This document shows, in pieces, positions 26,379 to 35,206 of a DNA stretch of 64,000 bases (position 1 is its first letter; every line of letters begins with the position of its first letter). The notes beneath the pieces were generated by a model. The model was not told where the DNA came from, ran no database searches, and was given only the letters and a program-made list of their open reading frames with translations. The DNA comes from Slackia heliotrinireducens DSM 20476 (GTDB lineage Bacteria > Actinomycetota > Coriobacteriia > Coriobacteriales > Eggerthellaceae), in contig NC_013165.1 of the NCBI RefSeq assembly GCF_000023885.1, forward strand, positions 3,100,001 to 3,164,000, given 5' to 3'. The translations under genes and the position numbers were made by a program.

Positions 26379-27716
26379 TTAGCGGTCGGACATCGGCACG
26401 TAGTCGCGGGAGGCACCGGTCTTCTTGTAGGCAGGACGCATGATGCGACGTCCGGAGACGATTTCCTCAAAACGGTGTGCAGCCCAGCCGGCGATGCGGG
26501 CGCTGGCGAAAATCGGCGTCAGCATGGGCTCGGGAATACCGAGCGTGGCATACACGGTTCCACTGTACAGGTCAACGTTGGCGCAGATGGCCTTCTTGCG
26601 GCCGCGCTCCGCCATCAGCTGCGGCGTAAGCGCCTCGATAATCTCCAACAGGCGGAAGTCGTCTTCGTACGCCGTGTTCTTGACCAGGTCTTTCGCGTAT
26701 TTGTGGCAGATGACCGCGCGAGGGTCCGAAAGCGTGTACACCGCATGGCCCATGCCGTACACCAGTCCGGTGCGGTCGTAGCCGTCCTTGTCCATAATCT
26801 TGTTCAGGTAGTCGGCCACCTGGCCTTCGTCGGTGATGTTCGCCACATGGTCCTTGATGTCGGCGACCATGCCCAGCACGCGGTTGTTGGCACCGCCGTG
26901 GCGCGCGCCCTTGAGCGAGCCGATGGCTCCGGCGTATGCGGAGTACGGATCGGTATCGGCGCTGGTCAGCGTGCGACAGGTGAAGGTGGAGTTGTTGCCG
27001 CCACCGTGCTCGGCGTGAATCATGAGCATGATGTCCAGCACGCGCGCCTCAAGCTCGGTGTATTTGCGGTCAGGACGCATCATGGACAGGATGGTCTGGG
27101 CGGTCTTTTCGCCCTCGGTAAAGTGATGGATGATCATCGAGTCGCCGTAGAACTTGTCGCGCATGGCGTGATAGCCCAGCACCATGATGCGAGGCAGGCG
27201 GCTCATCAGCATGATTGCCGTTTCGACCTCATGCTTGGGGGAACGGTCCTCGGCCTGTTCGTCGAAAGCATACAGCGTCAGGACCGCTCGGGACATGGCG
27301 TTCATCAGGTCGCGGGTCGGGGGGCGCATGACGTAGTTAGCCGTGAACCCGTCGGGCAGGTCGCGGTAGTCGTCGATGGCGCGCTGGAACTGGGCGAGTT
27401 CATCGGTTGTAGGCAGGTTGCCGGAAAGCAGCAGGTACGCCACTTCCTCAAAACCGTAGCGATCCTCCTCAACCGCGGCCGAGACCAGGTCGTTGATGTC
27501 ATACCCGCGATAGGACAGGCGGCCCCTGTCGGGGACCTTGTCCTCGTCGGACATGAGGTAGCCGTGCACGTTGGAGATGTTCGTAACGCCGACCACAACG
27601 CCCGTGCCGTCCGCATTGCGCAGGCCGCGCTTGATGTCATACCTGGAGTAATACGAAGGGTCAACCTTGTTGATGTCGTTGAAGTTCTGATACAGCGGCA
27701 ACGCGGTGATATCCAT
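26379..27716 (-). CDS. Citrate synthase
   Basis: 445 residues. HAEHGGGNNSTFTCR, SLKGARHGGANN and GMGHAVYTLSDPRA contain the catalytic His/His/Asp regions of citrate and 2-methylcitrate synthases. It condenses acetyl-CoA with oxaloacetate, here presumably feeding glutamate synthesis in an anaerobe. The ATG at 27716 is preferred to one at 27734 because AAAGGCTGG sits upstream. It has its own spacer with a possible -10 (TAAAAT at 27758-27763) and follows a terminator after serA. Confidence 0.93.
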   Translation of the reverse strand: MDITALPLYQNFNDINKVDPSYYSRYDIKRGLRNADGTGVVVGVTNISNVHGYLMSDEDKVPDRGRLSYRGYDINDLVSAAVEEDRYGFEEVAYLLLSGNLPTTDELAQFQRAIDDYRDLPDGFTANYVMRPPTRDLMNAMSRAVLTLYAFDEQAEDRSPKHEVETAIMLMSRLPRIMVLGYHAMRDKFYGDSMIIHHFTEGEKTAQTILSMMRPDRKYTELEARVLDIMLMIHAEHGGGNNSTFTCRTLTSADTDPYSAYAGAIGSLKGARHGGANNRVLGMVADIKDHVANITDEGQVADYLNKIMDKDGYDRTGLVYGMGHAVYTLSDPRAVICHKYAKDLVKNTAYEDDFRLLEIIEALTPQLMAERGRKKAICANVDLYSGTVYATLGIPEPMLTPIFASARIAGWAAHRFEEIVSGRRIMRPAYKKTGASRDYVPMSDR

Positions 27717-27833
27717 GGAAAACCAGCCTTTCATTCCTCAAACCGAATGATTGTGCAATTTTACCCCAGGTCAGCCCGATTTTCGCAAGCGGAGCGGAAT
27801 CGTCATGAACTCGGAACAGCTTTATGGACAGAA

Positions 27834-27862
27834 AACGCGGCGCGTGTAAAAGCGCCGCGTCT
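27834..27862 (-). terminator. Terminator after serA
   Basis: 9-bp stem ACGCGGCGC/GCGCCGCGT with an 8-base loop and TTTTC after it on the minus strand. Confidence 0.75.
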
Positions 27863-27929
27863 TCAAACGTATTCGAGCCGCACGTCAGCGGCGCCGGCCA
27901 AAAGTCACGAATCGGCCGGCTTGAAGTGG

Positions 27930-28844
27930 TTAATTCACCTTGTGGAAGGTGTTGCCCTCTTCGAGGTACGCCATGACGGAGTTGACTGCCATGGTTGCGC
28001 AGTTGTCCTCGGCCTCGGCGGTGGAAGCGCCCAGGTGCGGAATGACCAAAGCGGCAGGAATCTTCACCACGGCGGGGTTGGCGAAGTCGGTCACGTAGCG
28101 GGCAACCTTGCCGGCCTCGCAGGCAGCGGCCAAGTCAGCATCGTTGACCAGGGTATCACGGGCGAAGTTCAGGAACACGACGCCGTCCTTCATCTGGGCG
28201 AAGGCCTCGGCGTTGATCATACCCTTGGTGGTGGCCATGGCGGGAACATGAATGGTGATGTAGTCGCAGACCGGATACAGGTCGGCCAGATCGGTGACGA
28301 AGGTCATGTTCTCGGAGATGGCAGCGGCCTTTTCGGCATCCAGGAACGGGTCGTAGCCGACGACCTTCATGCCCAGAGCCTCGGCGGCACCCACGACCAG
28401 GCGGCCGATGGCGCCCAGGCCGATGACACCCAGGGTCTTGCCCATGATCTCGCCGCCGGCGAACTGCTTTTTGGCCTTTTCGGCAGCCTTGCCCACGTTG
28501 GGGTCGTCGGCGTTGGCCTTGACCCATTCGATACCGCCGACGATGTCGCGGGCGGCCATGAACATGCCGGCCAACACGAGTTCCTTAACGGCGTTGGCAT
28601 TGGCTCCTGGGGTGTTGAAGACGGCGATGCCGGCCTCGGCGAACTTGTCCAGCGGGATGTTGTTGACGCCGGCGCCAGCACGGGCGACGACCTTCAGGTT
28701 CGCGGGAATTTCCATCTCATGCATGTCGGCGGAGCGGACCAGAATGGCATCGGCTTCGTTGATGTCGTCAGTGAGCTCGTAGCCTTCCTTCAAGTTGGCA
28801 AGGCCGACAGGCGAAATGTTGTTGAGGCAATGTACCTTGTACAT
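27930..28844 (-). CDS. serA: D-3-phosphoglycerate dehydrogenase, short form
   Basis: 304 residues, D-isomer-specific 2-hydroxyacid dehydrogenase. ARAGAGVNNIP, the NAD motif GVIGLGAIGR, NFARDTLVND and the catalytic PHLGAST are seen. It oxidises 3-phosphoglycerate at the start of serine synthesis; serC is directly upstream. It ends right after the catalytic core and lacks an ACT regulatory domain, so no serine feedback through that domain is expected. Confidence 0.92.
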   Translation of the reverse strand: MYKVHCLNNISPVGLANLKEGYELTDDINEADAILVRSADMHEMEIPANLKVVARAGAGVNNIPLDKFAEAGIAVFNTPGANANAVKELVLAGMFMAARDIVGGIEWVKANADDPNVGKAAEKAKKQFAGGEIMGKTLGVIGLGAIGRLVVGAAEALGMKVVGYDPFLDAEKAAAISENMTFVTDLADLYPVCDYITIHVPAMATTKGMINAEAFAQMKDGVVFLNFARDTLVNDADLAAACEAGKVARYVTDFANPAVVKIPAALVIPHLGASTAEAEDNCATMAVNSVMAYLEEGNTFHKVN

Positions 28845-28863
28845 GATGGTGTCCTTTCAAAAA

Positions 28864-28894
28864 TGGGACAAAGGGGACTGTCCCCTTTGTCCCA
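28864..28894 (-). repeat. 31-nt dispersed palindrome, copy 4
   Basis: Identical centre to copy 2 (GGGGACTGTCCCC); begins TGGGACAAAGG. It lies 15 bases behind the serC stop and 20 bases before the serA start, with AAAAA before it (TTTTT on the minus strand). Confidence 0.9.
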
Positions 28895-28909
28895 CGCACG
28901 AGCTGGTAA

Positions 28910-29992
<1,083 letters not shown>

Positions 29993-30067
29993 ATCGATGA
30001 CCTCCTTTTCGTTATTCGTTGTTTATCGATACGCAGTCGTCATCCGTCAGGGGGTGACTAAGTTGGC

Positions 30068-30073
30068 ATTATA
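30068..30073 (-). promoter_or_regulatory. -10 box of serC
   Basis: Consensus TATAAT on the minus strand, 75 bases before the serC start; -35 weak. Confidence 0.5.
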
Positions 30074-30112
30074 GTCCAATTCCTACCAATTTGGTCTACT
30101 TTATTGGGTCAA

Positions 30113-30128
30113 AGTGATTTTTTTCACA
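30113..30128. promoter_or_regulatory. CRP/FNR-type binding site
   Basis: AGTGATTTTTTTCACA fits GTGA-N6-TCAC with matching outer bases on one side. Centre is about 59.5 bases upstream of the predicted serC start point. Confidence 0.4.
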
Positions 30129-30375
30129 AGCGGTTCTTATCGCCGCCTTAAAACCGCAGTTCCACCTGTGGCAAGACCTGTCCGAAGCCGGCTCGAACGT
30201 CCGTTCACGAAACTCAGGAAGGGGCCCTCGGTTCCGAAGAGCCTGGCGCGTTAAGGTGTTGGCTCCATATTGGGCATACGCCGGCCATGGCAAAACAGGA
30301 GTCACCCCCACTACCTGGCACGCACGAATCGCGGATGGAACCCGACGGTTCCTGGTCGTGCAGAATAACAGTAAC

Positions 30376-30389
30376 GTGGTTATAACCAC
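30376..30389. promoter_or_regulatory. Palindromic operator of hcp
   Basis: Perfect 14-bp palindrome GTGGTTATAACCAC. If TATGAT at 30412-30417 is the hcp -10, the palindrome centre is at about -41.5, the class II activator position. Confidence 0.5.
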
Positions 30390-30411
30390 ATACTTCCGCC
30401 TGCGCGCTCCC

Positions 30412-30417
30412 TATGAT
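30412..30417 (+). promoter_or_regulatory. -10 box of hcp
   Basis: TATGAT with no -35 match at the proper distance, as expected for an activator-dependent promoter. Leaves a leader of about 87 bases. Confidence 0.4.
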
Positions 30418-30510
30418 TCCTATTGTGGGTCGAAGAGCGCGGCTGAAAAACGATTCGCGGCCGCTCGCGACCCTATCTATATATTGGTTACTTGAAGGGG
30501 GACCGTACCT

Positions 30511-32088
30511 ATGGAGAACATGTTCTGCTTCCAATGCGAACAGACCGCCGGCTGCACCGCCTGCACCGGAAAGGCGGGCGTCTGCGGCAAGACCGCCGAA
30601 GTCGCCATCGATCAGGACGAGCTGACCGGTGCGCTCATCGGATTGGCTGCCACGTGCAAAGCCGCCGGCACGCAAACCGCAACCGCGACGAAACTCCTGG
30701 TGGACGGACTGTTCGCCACTGTGACAAATGTGAACTTCGACGGCGCCTCCATCGATTCGCTCATTGAGCGCGTCCATGCTGAAACCGCCGCCATCGCGCA
30801 AGCCGAAGGCATCGAGGCCGCTGCGGACTACCCGCTTGCCGAGCTGTGGTCCGCCGACGAGGACATCCGCTCTCTCAAGTCGCTCATCCTGTTCGGCCTG
30901 CGCGGCATGGCGGCCTACGCCTATCACGCGCGCGTGCTCGGCCGCACCGATGCAGCCGTCGATGCGTTCTTCGTCGAAGCCCTGGCGGCCCTGGTCCAGC
31001 CGGGCACCATGGACGACCTGCTGCCCCTGGTGTTGAAGGTAGGCGAAGTCAACCTGACCTGCATGGGCATGCTGGACGCCGCCAACACCGAAACCTTCGG
31101 CACGCCCGAACCCACCGAGGTCACCCTCAACGTCGAGGCCGGCCCGTTCATCGTGATCACCGGCCACGACCTGTACGACCTGAAGCTGCTGCTTGAGCAG
31201 ACCGAGGGCAAGGGCATCAACGTGTACACCCACGGCGAGATGCTGCCGGCCCACGCCTACCCCGAACTGAAGAAGTTCTCCCACCTCAAGGGCAACTTCG
31301 GAACCGCCTGGCAGAACCAGAAGCGCGAGTTCGACAACCTGCCGGCCCCCGTCCTGTTCACCACCAACTGTCTGATGCCGCCCAAGGACAGCTACGCCGA
31401 CCGCGTGTTCACCACCGAGATGGTGGAATACCCCGGCACCGTCCACATCGGCGAGGACAAAGACTTCACGCCGGTCATCGAGAAGGCCCTGGAGCTGGGA
31501 GGATTCTCCGAGGAGCAGCATTTCACGGGCATCAACGGCGGCGACCACGTCCTTACCGGGTTCGCGCAGGGCACGGTTCTCGGCGTGGCCGACACGGTTG
31601 TCGACGCCGTCAAGTCGGGTGCCATCAAGCATTTCTTCCTGGTGGGCGGATGCGACGGCGCACGCCCGGGCCGCAACTACTTCACAGACTTCGTGAAGGC
31701 CACTCCCGATGACACCGTCGTGCTGACGTTGGCCTGCGGAAAGTACCGGTTCAACGACCTTGACCTGGGCACCATCGGCGGACTGCCGCGCCTGATGGAC
31801 GTCGGCCAGTGCAACGACGCCTACAGCGCCATCCAGATCGCCGTGGCGTTGGCGAACGCTTTCGGCTGCGGCGTGAACGAGCTGCCGCTGTCCATGGTGC
31901 TTTCCTGGTACGAGCAGAAGGCGGTGTGCATCCTGCTCACGCTACTGTACCTGGGCATCACCAACATCAAGCTGGGCCCGACGCTGCCGGCGTTCGTGAG
32001 CCCCGCGGTGTTGGACTTCCTGGTGGAGCAGTTCCACATCGCCCCGACGACCACCGTCGAGGCCGACCTGGCCGAACTGCTCGGCTAG
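30511..32088 (+). CDS. hcp: Hybrid-cluster protein (hydroxylamine/NO reductase)
   Basis: 525 residues. N-terminal CFQCEQT...CTGKAGVCGK supplies the Cys ligands of the first Fe-S cluster. The hybrid 4Fe-2O-2S cluster region is covered by ITGHDLYD, TNCLMPPKDSY, VGGCDGARPGRNYF, LACGKYRFN and MVLSWYEQKAV. Hcp reduces hydroxylamine and nitric oxide and protects anaerobes from nitrosative stress. The start has GAAGGGGG upstream. No Hcr reductase gene is adjacent. Confidence 0.97.
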   Translation: MENMFCFQCEQTAGCTACTGKAGVCGKTAEVAIDQDELTGALIGLAATCKAAGTQTATATKLLVDGLFATVTNVNFDGASIDSLIERVHAETAAIAQAEGIEAAADYPLAELWSADEDIRSLKSLILFGLRGMAAYAYHARVLGRTDAAVDAFFVEALAALVQPGTMDDLLPLVLKVGEVNLTCMGMLDAANTETFGTPEPTEVTLNVEAGPFIVITGHDLYDLKLLLEQTEGKGINVYTHGEMLPAHAYPELKKFSHLKGNFGTAWQNQKREFDNLPAPVLFTTNCLMPPKDSYADRVFTTEMVEYPGTVHIGEDKDFTPVIEKALELGGFSEEQHFTGINGGDHVLTGFAQGTVLGVADTVVDAVKSGAIKHFFLVGGCDGARPGRNYFTDFVKATPDDTVVLTLACGKYRFNDLDLGTIGGLPRLMDVGQCNDAYSAIQIAVALANAFGCGVNELPLSMVLSWYEQKAVCILLTLLYLGITNIKLGPTLPAFVSPAVLDFLVEQFHIAPTTTVEADLAELLG

Positions 32089-32116
32089 CAACCGCCGTCT
32101 CCCCTCCTTTTCAGAT

Positions 32117-32153
32117 GGAAAGGGCCGGATGCAACGTCCGGCCCTTTCCATTA
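32117..32153 (+). terminator. Terminator after hcp
   Basis: 13-bp perfect stem GGAAAGGGCCGGA/TCCGGCCCTTTCC with a 7-base loop, followed by ATTATT. Confidence 0.8.
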
Positions 32154-32225
32154 TTAAAGAGAGAACGCATTGCCGCCGATCGGATCAAACCGATATAGAG
32201 GAAGCGTAGCACCGCAGATGTCGCG

Positions 32226-32470
32226 CTACCTCGGGTCTTCAGGAAACAGCAGCTCAAGCAGATGAACGCCTGTTTTGCCGCCCATGTTTATGCCTCCGTT
32301 GCAGAACTTGCAGTAGCACACCGTCCGTTCAGTTTCGATTTGACGACAATGTTGTTGGAAATGCCTGATTTGCTCTTCGTGCTCCATCGGGGTGAACATG
32401 TGCGGGAACCTCACGACATACCGCTCGTGCGCAAGAGCCGCATTGCTCTCGGTACAGGGCGCAAGCAGGT
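32226..32470 (-). pseudogene. Remnant of a Cys-rich Fe-S protein (CCG/Hdr-like)
   Basis: The minus-strand frame ends CYCKFCNGGINMGGKTGVHLLELLF-PEDPR (shown in part), which looks like the C-terminal end of Cys-rich proteins related to heterodisulfide reductase. Upstream in the frame are FGCGVNLLAPC and a short stretch to about 32528, where the sequence runs into the permease remnant on the other strand. Only about 80-100 residues remain and no start signal is seen, so it is read as a truncated fragment. Assignment is weak. Confidence 0.4.
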
Positions 32471-33256
32471 TCACGCCGCAGCCGAAAGCGTACAGGGCAT
32501 CATCCAGGATGCCGTTTCCGCCCAACAAGATGCCGAAAAACCCACCGTTGAGCTGGTGGTAAACACCGTGAAGAGCCCCATTTTCGCGAACACCGTGCAG
32601 TCGAGCATGGCCGGCGCCTTGGCTGGCGCAGGCATCAACGTCGAGGTCACGAGCGTGGGCGAGGCCAGTGAAGACGCAAGCCCCCTCTCAGGCATGATCG
32701 GCGTGCAGATGGCAGTCATGCCGCTCATGGTGCTATCGCTGACAATGTCGCTCATCGCCTTCGTGGTTCTGCATGTGCAAGACACCGAGCGCACGCATGC
32801 GAGCAAGGCTCGCATGACCGGCATCCAGGTTGCGTATGCGCTGGTCGCATCACTGGTTGCCGCGCTCGCCGCCTTCGGCATCGTGTCGTGGCTCAGGGGC
32901 TTGGGCGTGCCCGCGCAGGCCATCCTGCTGCTGTGGCTCGCAAGCTTCTGCATCATGCTGGCGAACTTTGGCCTGCTCAGCATTTCTATCCCGCTCGGCG
33001 CGCTCGTTATGGTCTGTGTGTTCGCGCTCGGCATGGGCACGGCCATCCTGCCGCCCGAAATGCTGCCGACGTTCTGGGCCGACTGGGTGTACCCGTGGGG
33101 CCGCAGGTTTCCATCGGCAACGGCCTGCGCAGCATCATCTACCTGGGCAGCGGACCTTTCGATGCAGGAGTTGCTCGCCTGATTGCCTGGGGCTGCGTCG
33201 GCCTGGCCGCCCTTGCGGTCGGAGTTTTCATCCCTTCGCACAAGAAGACCGCATAA
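32460..33256 (+). pseudogene. ABC-2-type permease (YhgE/SNG1-like), 5'-truncated and frameshifted
   Basis: From about 32540 the plus strand encodes VELVVNTVKSPIFANTVQSS and five hydrophobic segments up to PTFWADWVYPW (33105). The reading then continues in another frame: GPQVSIGNGLRSIIYLGSG to the end FIPSHKKTA (33256). The join is near the GTGGGG run at 33095-33100. The N-terminal half of the permease is absent. The C-terminal half resembles ABC-2 permeases that pair with TetR regulators; a TetR gene follows. The frameshift could be decay or a base-calling error in the G run, but the missing 5' half supports decay. Confidence 0.65.
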
Positions 33257-33470
33257 AGCGCCCCAACATAGTCGTCGTCAAAAAAGAGCTGGTCGCACGT
33301 TGCATACGGCCAGCTCTTCGGTTTATTTCCCTATGCGCTCGGTTCTGATGCTCGATTCGGGTTTTCGGCTGATACGGCAGATTCCCTCATGCATGTTCGA
33401 CATGCTTTGATTGAGGCACACGTCCTGCTGTCGAGGATTGGACCCGCATCGATTCATACTTGCCAAATAA

Positions 33471-33489
33471 AATATTACAGCGTAATATT
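33471..33489. promoter_or_regulatory. TetR operator (AATATTAC-3-GTAATATT)
   Basis: Perfect inverted repeat of 8-bp arms with a 3-base centre, 34-52 bases ahead of the TetR start, in an AT-rich promoter-like segment; typical autoregulatory site. Confidence 0.65.
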
Positions 33490-33522
33490 ACGTCGCACTA
33501 AACATTCGACGAAGGCTAACCT

Positions 33523-34140
33523 ATGGGCTACGATTTCGACAAGACGCACGAAAGCATACTGGAAAGCGCTGCGCGGCATTTCTTGGACGCAGGGTTTGCC
33601 GGCGCCTCCATCCGGCAGATTTGCAGAGACGCCGGCGTGACGAACGGGGCGTTCTATGCTCATTTCGAAAGCAAGGATGACCTGTTCGCCAGCCTTGTAG
33701 AGCCAACACTGGAAGGCTTGAACAACCTGTACGGCGCCGAGGCATCCCGTTTTCGGGAAATCCACAGCACCGACGACGTGCTGGAGGCCCTTGACCTCGC
33801 ATTTTCCGCTGACGAAGCCATCATTCGCTACATCTACGACCACGCCGAAGCGTTCAATCTGCTGCTAAAAGCGAACGGCGGAACCTCGTATGAGCAGCTC
33901 CCAGACAGCATCGCCGAAACGGAAAAAGAAAATACGCTCGCCTTCTTCGAACTGTGCAAGCCGTTCGTCAACAAACCGGAGAACATCTCAGGCAGCATCG
34001 CCGCACAGGCCAGCACATTCATCGTCAAGACCGTCTTCGACTGTCTGCTTTCCGGCAAATCCGAGAGCGAGGCCATTCGCGAGGCACAGCTGGCGTCGGA
34101 ATTCTGCCTTGCTGGGTTGAAACAGATTTGGGGCATTTAA
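33523..34140 (+). CDS. TetR-family transcriptional regulator
   Basis: 205 residues. HTH region ILESAARHFLDAGFAGASIRQICRDAGVTNGAFYAHFESKDDLF (shown in part as family hallmark) and a helical C-terminal domain. A perfect operator-like palindrome is directly upstream, and an ECF-type membrane protein gene follows after 90 bases on the same strand, so it probably represses itself and that gene. Ligand unknown. Confidence 0.92.
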   Translation: MGYDFDKTHESILESAARHFLDAGFAGASIRQICRDAGVTNGAFYAHFESKDDLFASLVEPTLEGLNNLYGAEASRFREIHSTDDVLEALDLAFSADEAIIRYIYDHAEAFNLLLKANGGTSYEQLPDSIAETEKENTLAFFELCKPFVNKPENISGSIAAQASTFIVKTVFDCLLSGKSESEAIREAQLASEFCLAGLKQIWGI

Positions 34141-34231
34141 CAGGTATTTTGAGGCTTGGTATGTGCCAGGCCTTCTTTTATACATATGAGTTAGCCACGA
34201 CTAATTTTTAAGAGAAAGAGAGGAGCTTCGA

Positions 34232-34804
34232 ATGAAACCATCATCCATCGTTCGCGTGCTGGTCGCATCCCTCGTTTATCTGGCGGTTTACCCTCTCGCC
34301 TCGTCAAGCGGTCTCATTCATCCGGCGTGCTACGCCTACGCGGGCACGGTAACCCCTTTGCTTTTCGCGTTCGTATACCTTTATGCTTCCGCCAATATGC
34401 AATGTTTCGGGGCCGCCGCAATCCCGAATGGAGTCCTCCTGGTCATCGGGCTTGTCACAGGCGAAGGGGGCCTCGGTTTTGTCGTCATCATTATCGCGCT
34501 TACTGCAATTGCCGAGGTCATTCGCGCACTTTGCGGTTATAGCACCTTGAAAGGGGTGCGGCTGAGCTTCATCCCCTTCGCGTTTTCGTTCTATGCGTAC
34601 TCCGCCCACTGGTGGACAGACACCGCAGGATCGCTTGCTGCCGCCGTTGCGGAGATGCCCGCAGGCTATGCGGACACGATGGCTCCCGTCATCGACAACA
34701 CGCCGATGCTGGTCGTCATGCTGATCCTTGTGATTCCTGTCGCTTTGCTAGCAATCAGGCTTGCCGAAAAGGTTCTTAAGAAGCAGGCGGCGGAGCTCGA
34801 ATAG
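34232..34804 (+). CDS. MptD-like putative ECF transporter S component
   Basis: 190 residues with about five or six hydrophobic segments. The pattern (short N-terminus, VYPLASSSGLIHPACYAYAGTVTPLLFAF, a central cytoplasmic loop, YSAHWWTD, and a Lys-rich C-terminal helix) resembles the Trep_Strep/MptD family of substrate-binding S components. Such proteins need an EcfT and two ATPases; none is adjacent here. AGAGAGGAGC precedes the ATG. Family assignment is from overall resemblance, so moderate. Confidence 0.65.
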   Translation: MKPSSIVRVLVASLVYLAVYPLASSSGLIHPACYAYAGTVTPLLFAFVYLYASANMQCFGAAAIPNGVLLVIGLVTGEGGLGFVVIIIALTAIAEVIRALCGYSTLKGVRLSFIPFAFSFYAYSAHWWTDTAGSLAAAVAEMPAGYADTMAPVIDNTPMLVVMLILVIPVALLAIRLAEKVLKKQAAELE

Positions 34805-34814
34805 TTCGTTCGAC

Positions 34815-34852
34815 CCTATGGCGGCCGCCGTTTTTTTGGTGGCTGCCATAGG
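34815..34852 (+). terminator. Long-stem hairpin after the ECF gene
   Basis: 15-bp stem with two G-U pairs that form only in the plus-strand RNA (CCTATGGCGGCCGCC with GGTGGCTGCCATAGG), loop GTTTTTTT. This shows the transcript direction; no T-run after the stem. Confidence 0.6.
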
Positions 34853-35206
34853 AACCAAATCGATATTGCTAGAACTTTTATTGTTGTTTTTACACCTTAT
34901 TTATCAGGCATTTTGCATATTATTCCAGGTCATCAAACGGTTGCAATACGAACATCCGTTTGTTATCATGCTTTCACGACATCGGGTCGAAGGGGCCTTC
35001 TAAAACACCCGCACCCCGTTGTCGAGTTTCGCGGCTGAGAGCCCTCCCGCCAGATAGTCGTACCATACGTGTTACAGCTCTCTAACCCACATTCCGGGGA
35101 CAACCTTCCAATTTATCGAAGGGGCACGTGTGTCGCGCGACTTCTGCTGCGTTGCTGCATGCCCCGCACGTTCGGCTGCATGCATGTGGCCAGAGAGGAG
35201 CTCGCC
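34853..35206. other. Spacer before the Rpn-type gene
   Basis: No gene seen. AT-rich first half, GC-rich second half with a small hairpin near 35030-35050. CTGAGA at 35035 is not part of a TPP riboswitch. Confidence 0.4.

Larger units (their letters stand above)
29993..30510. other. Divergent regulatory spacer serC / hcp
   Basis: 518 bases with no credible gene. It holds the serC -10 (30068-30073), a CRP/FNR-like site (30113-30128), a 14-bp palindrome (30376-30389) and the hcp -10 (30412-30417). Confidence 0.6.

Noticed and set aside
35000-35070. TPP riboswitch suggested by GCTGAGAG
   Set aside because: No matching second conserved arm or anti-terminator and the next gene is not thiamine-related.
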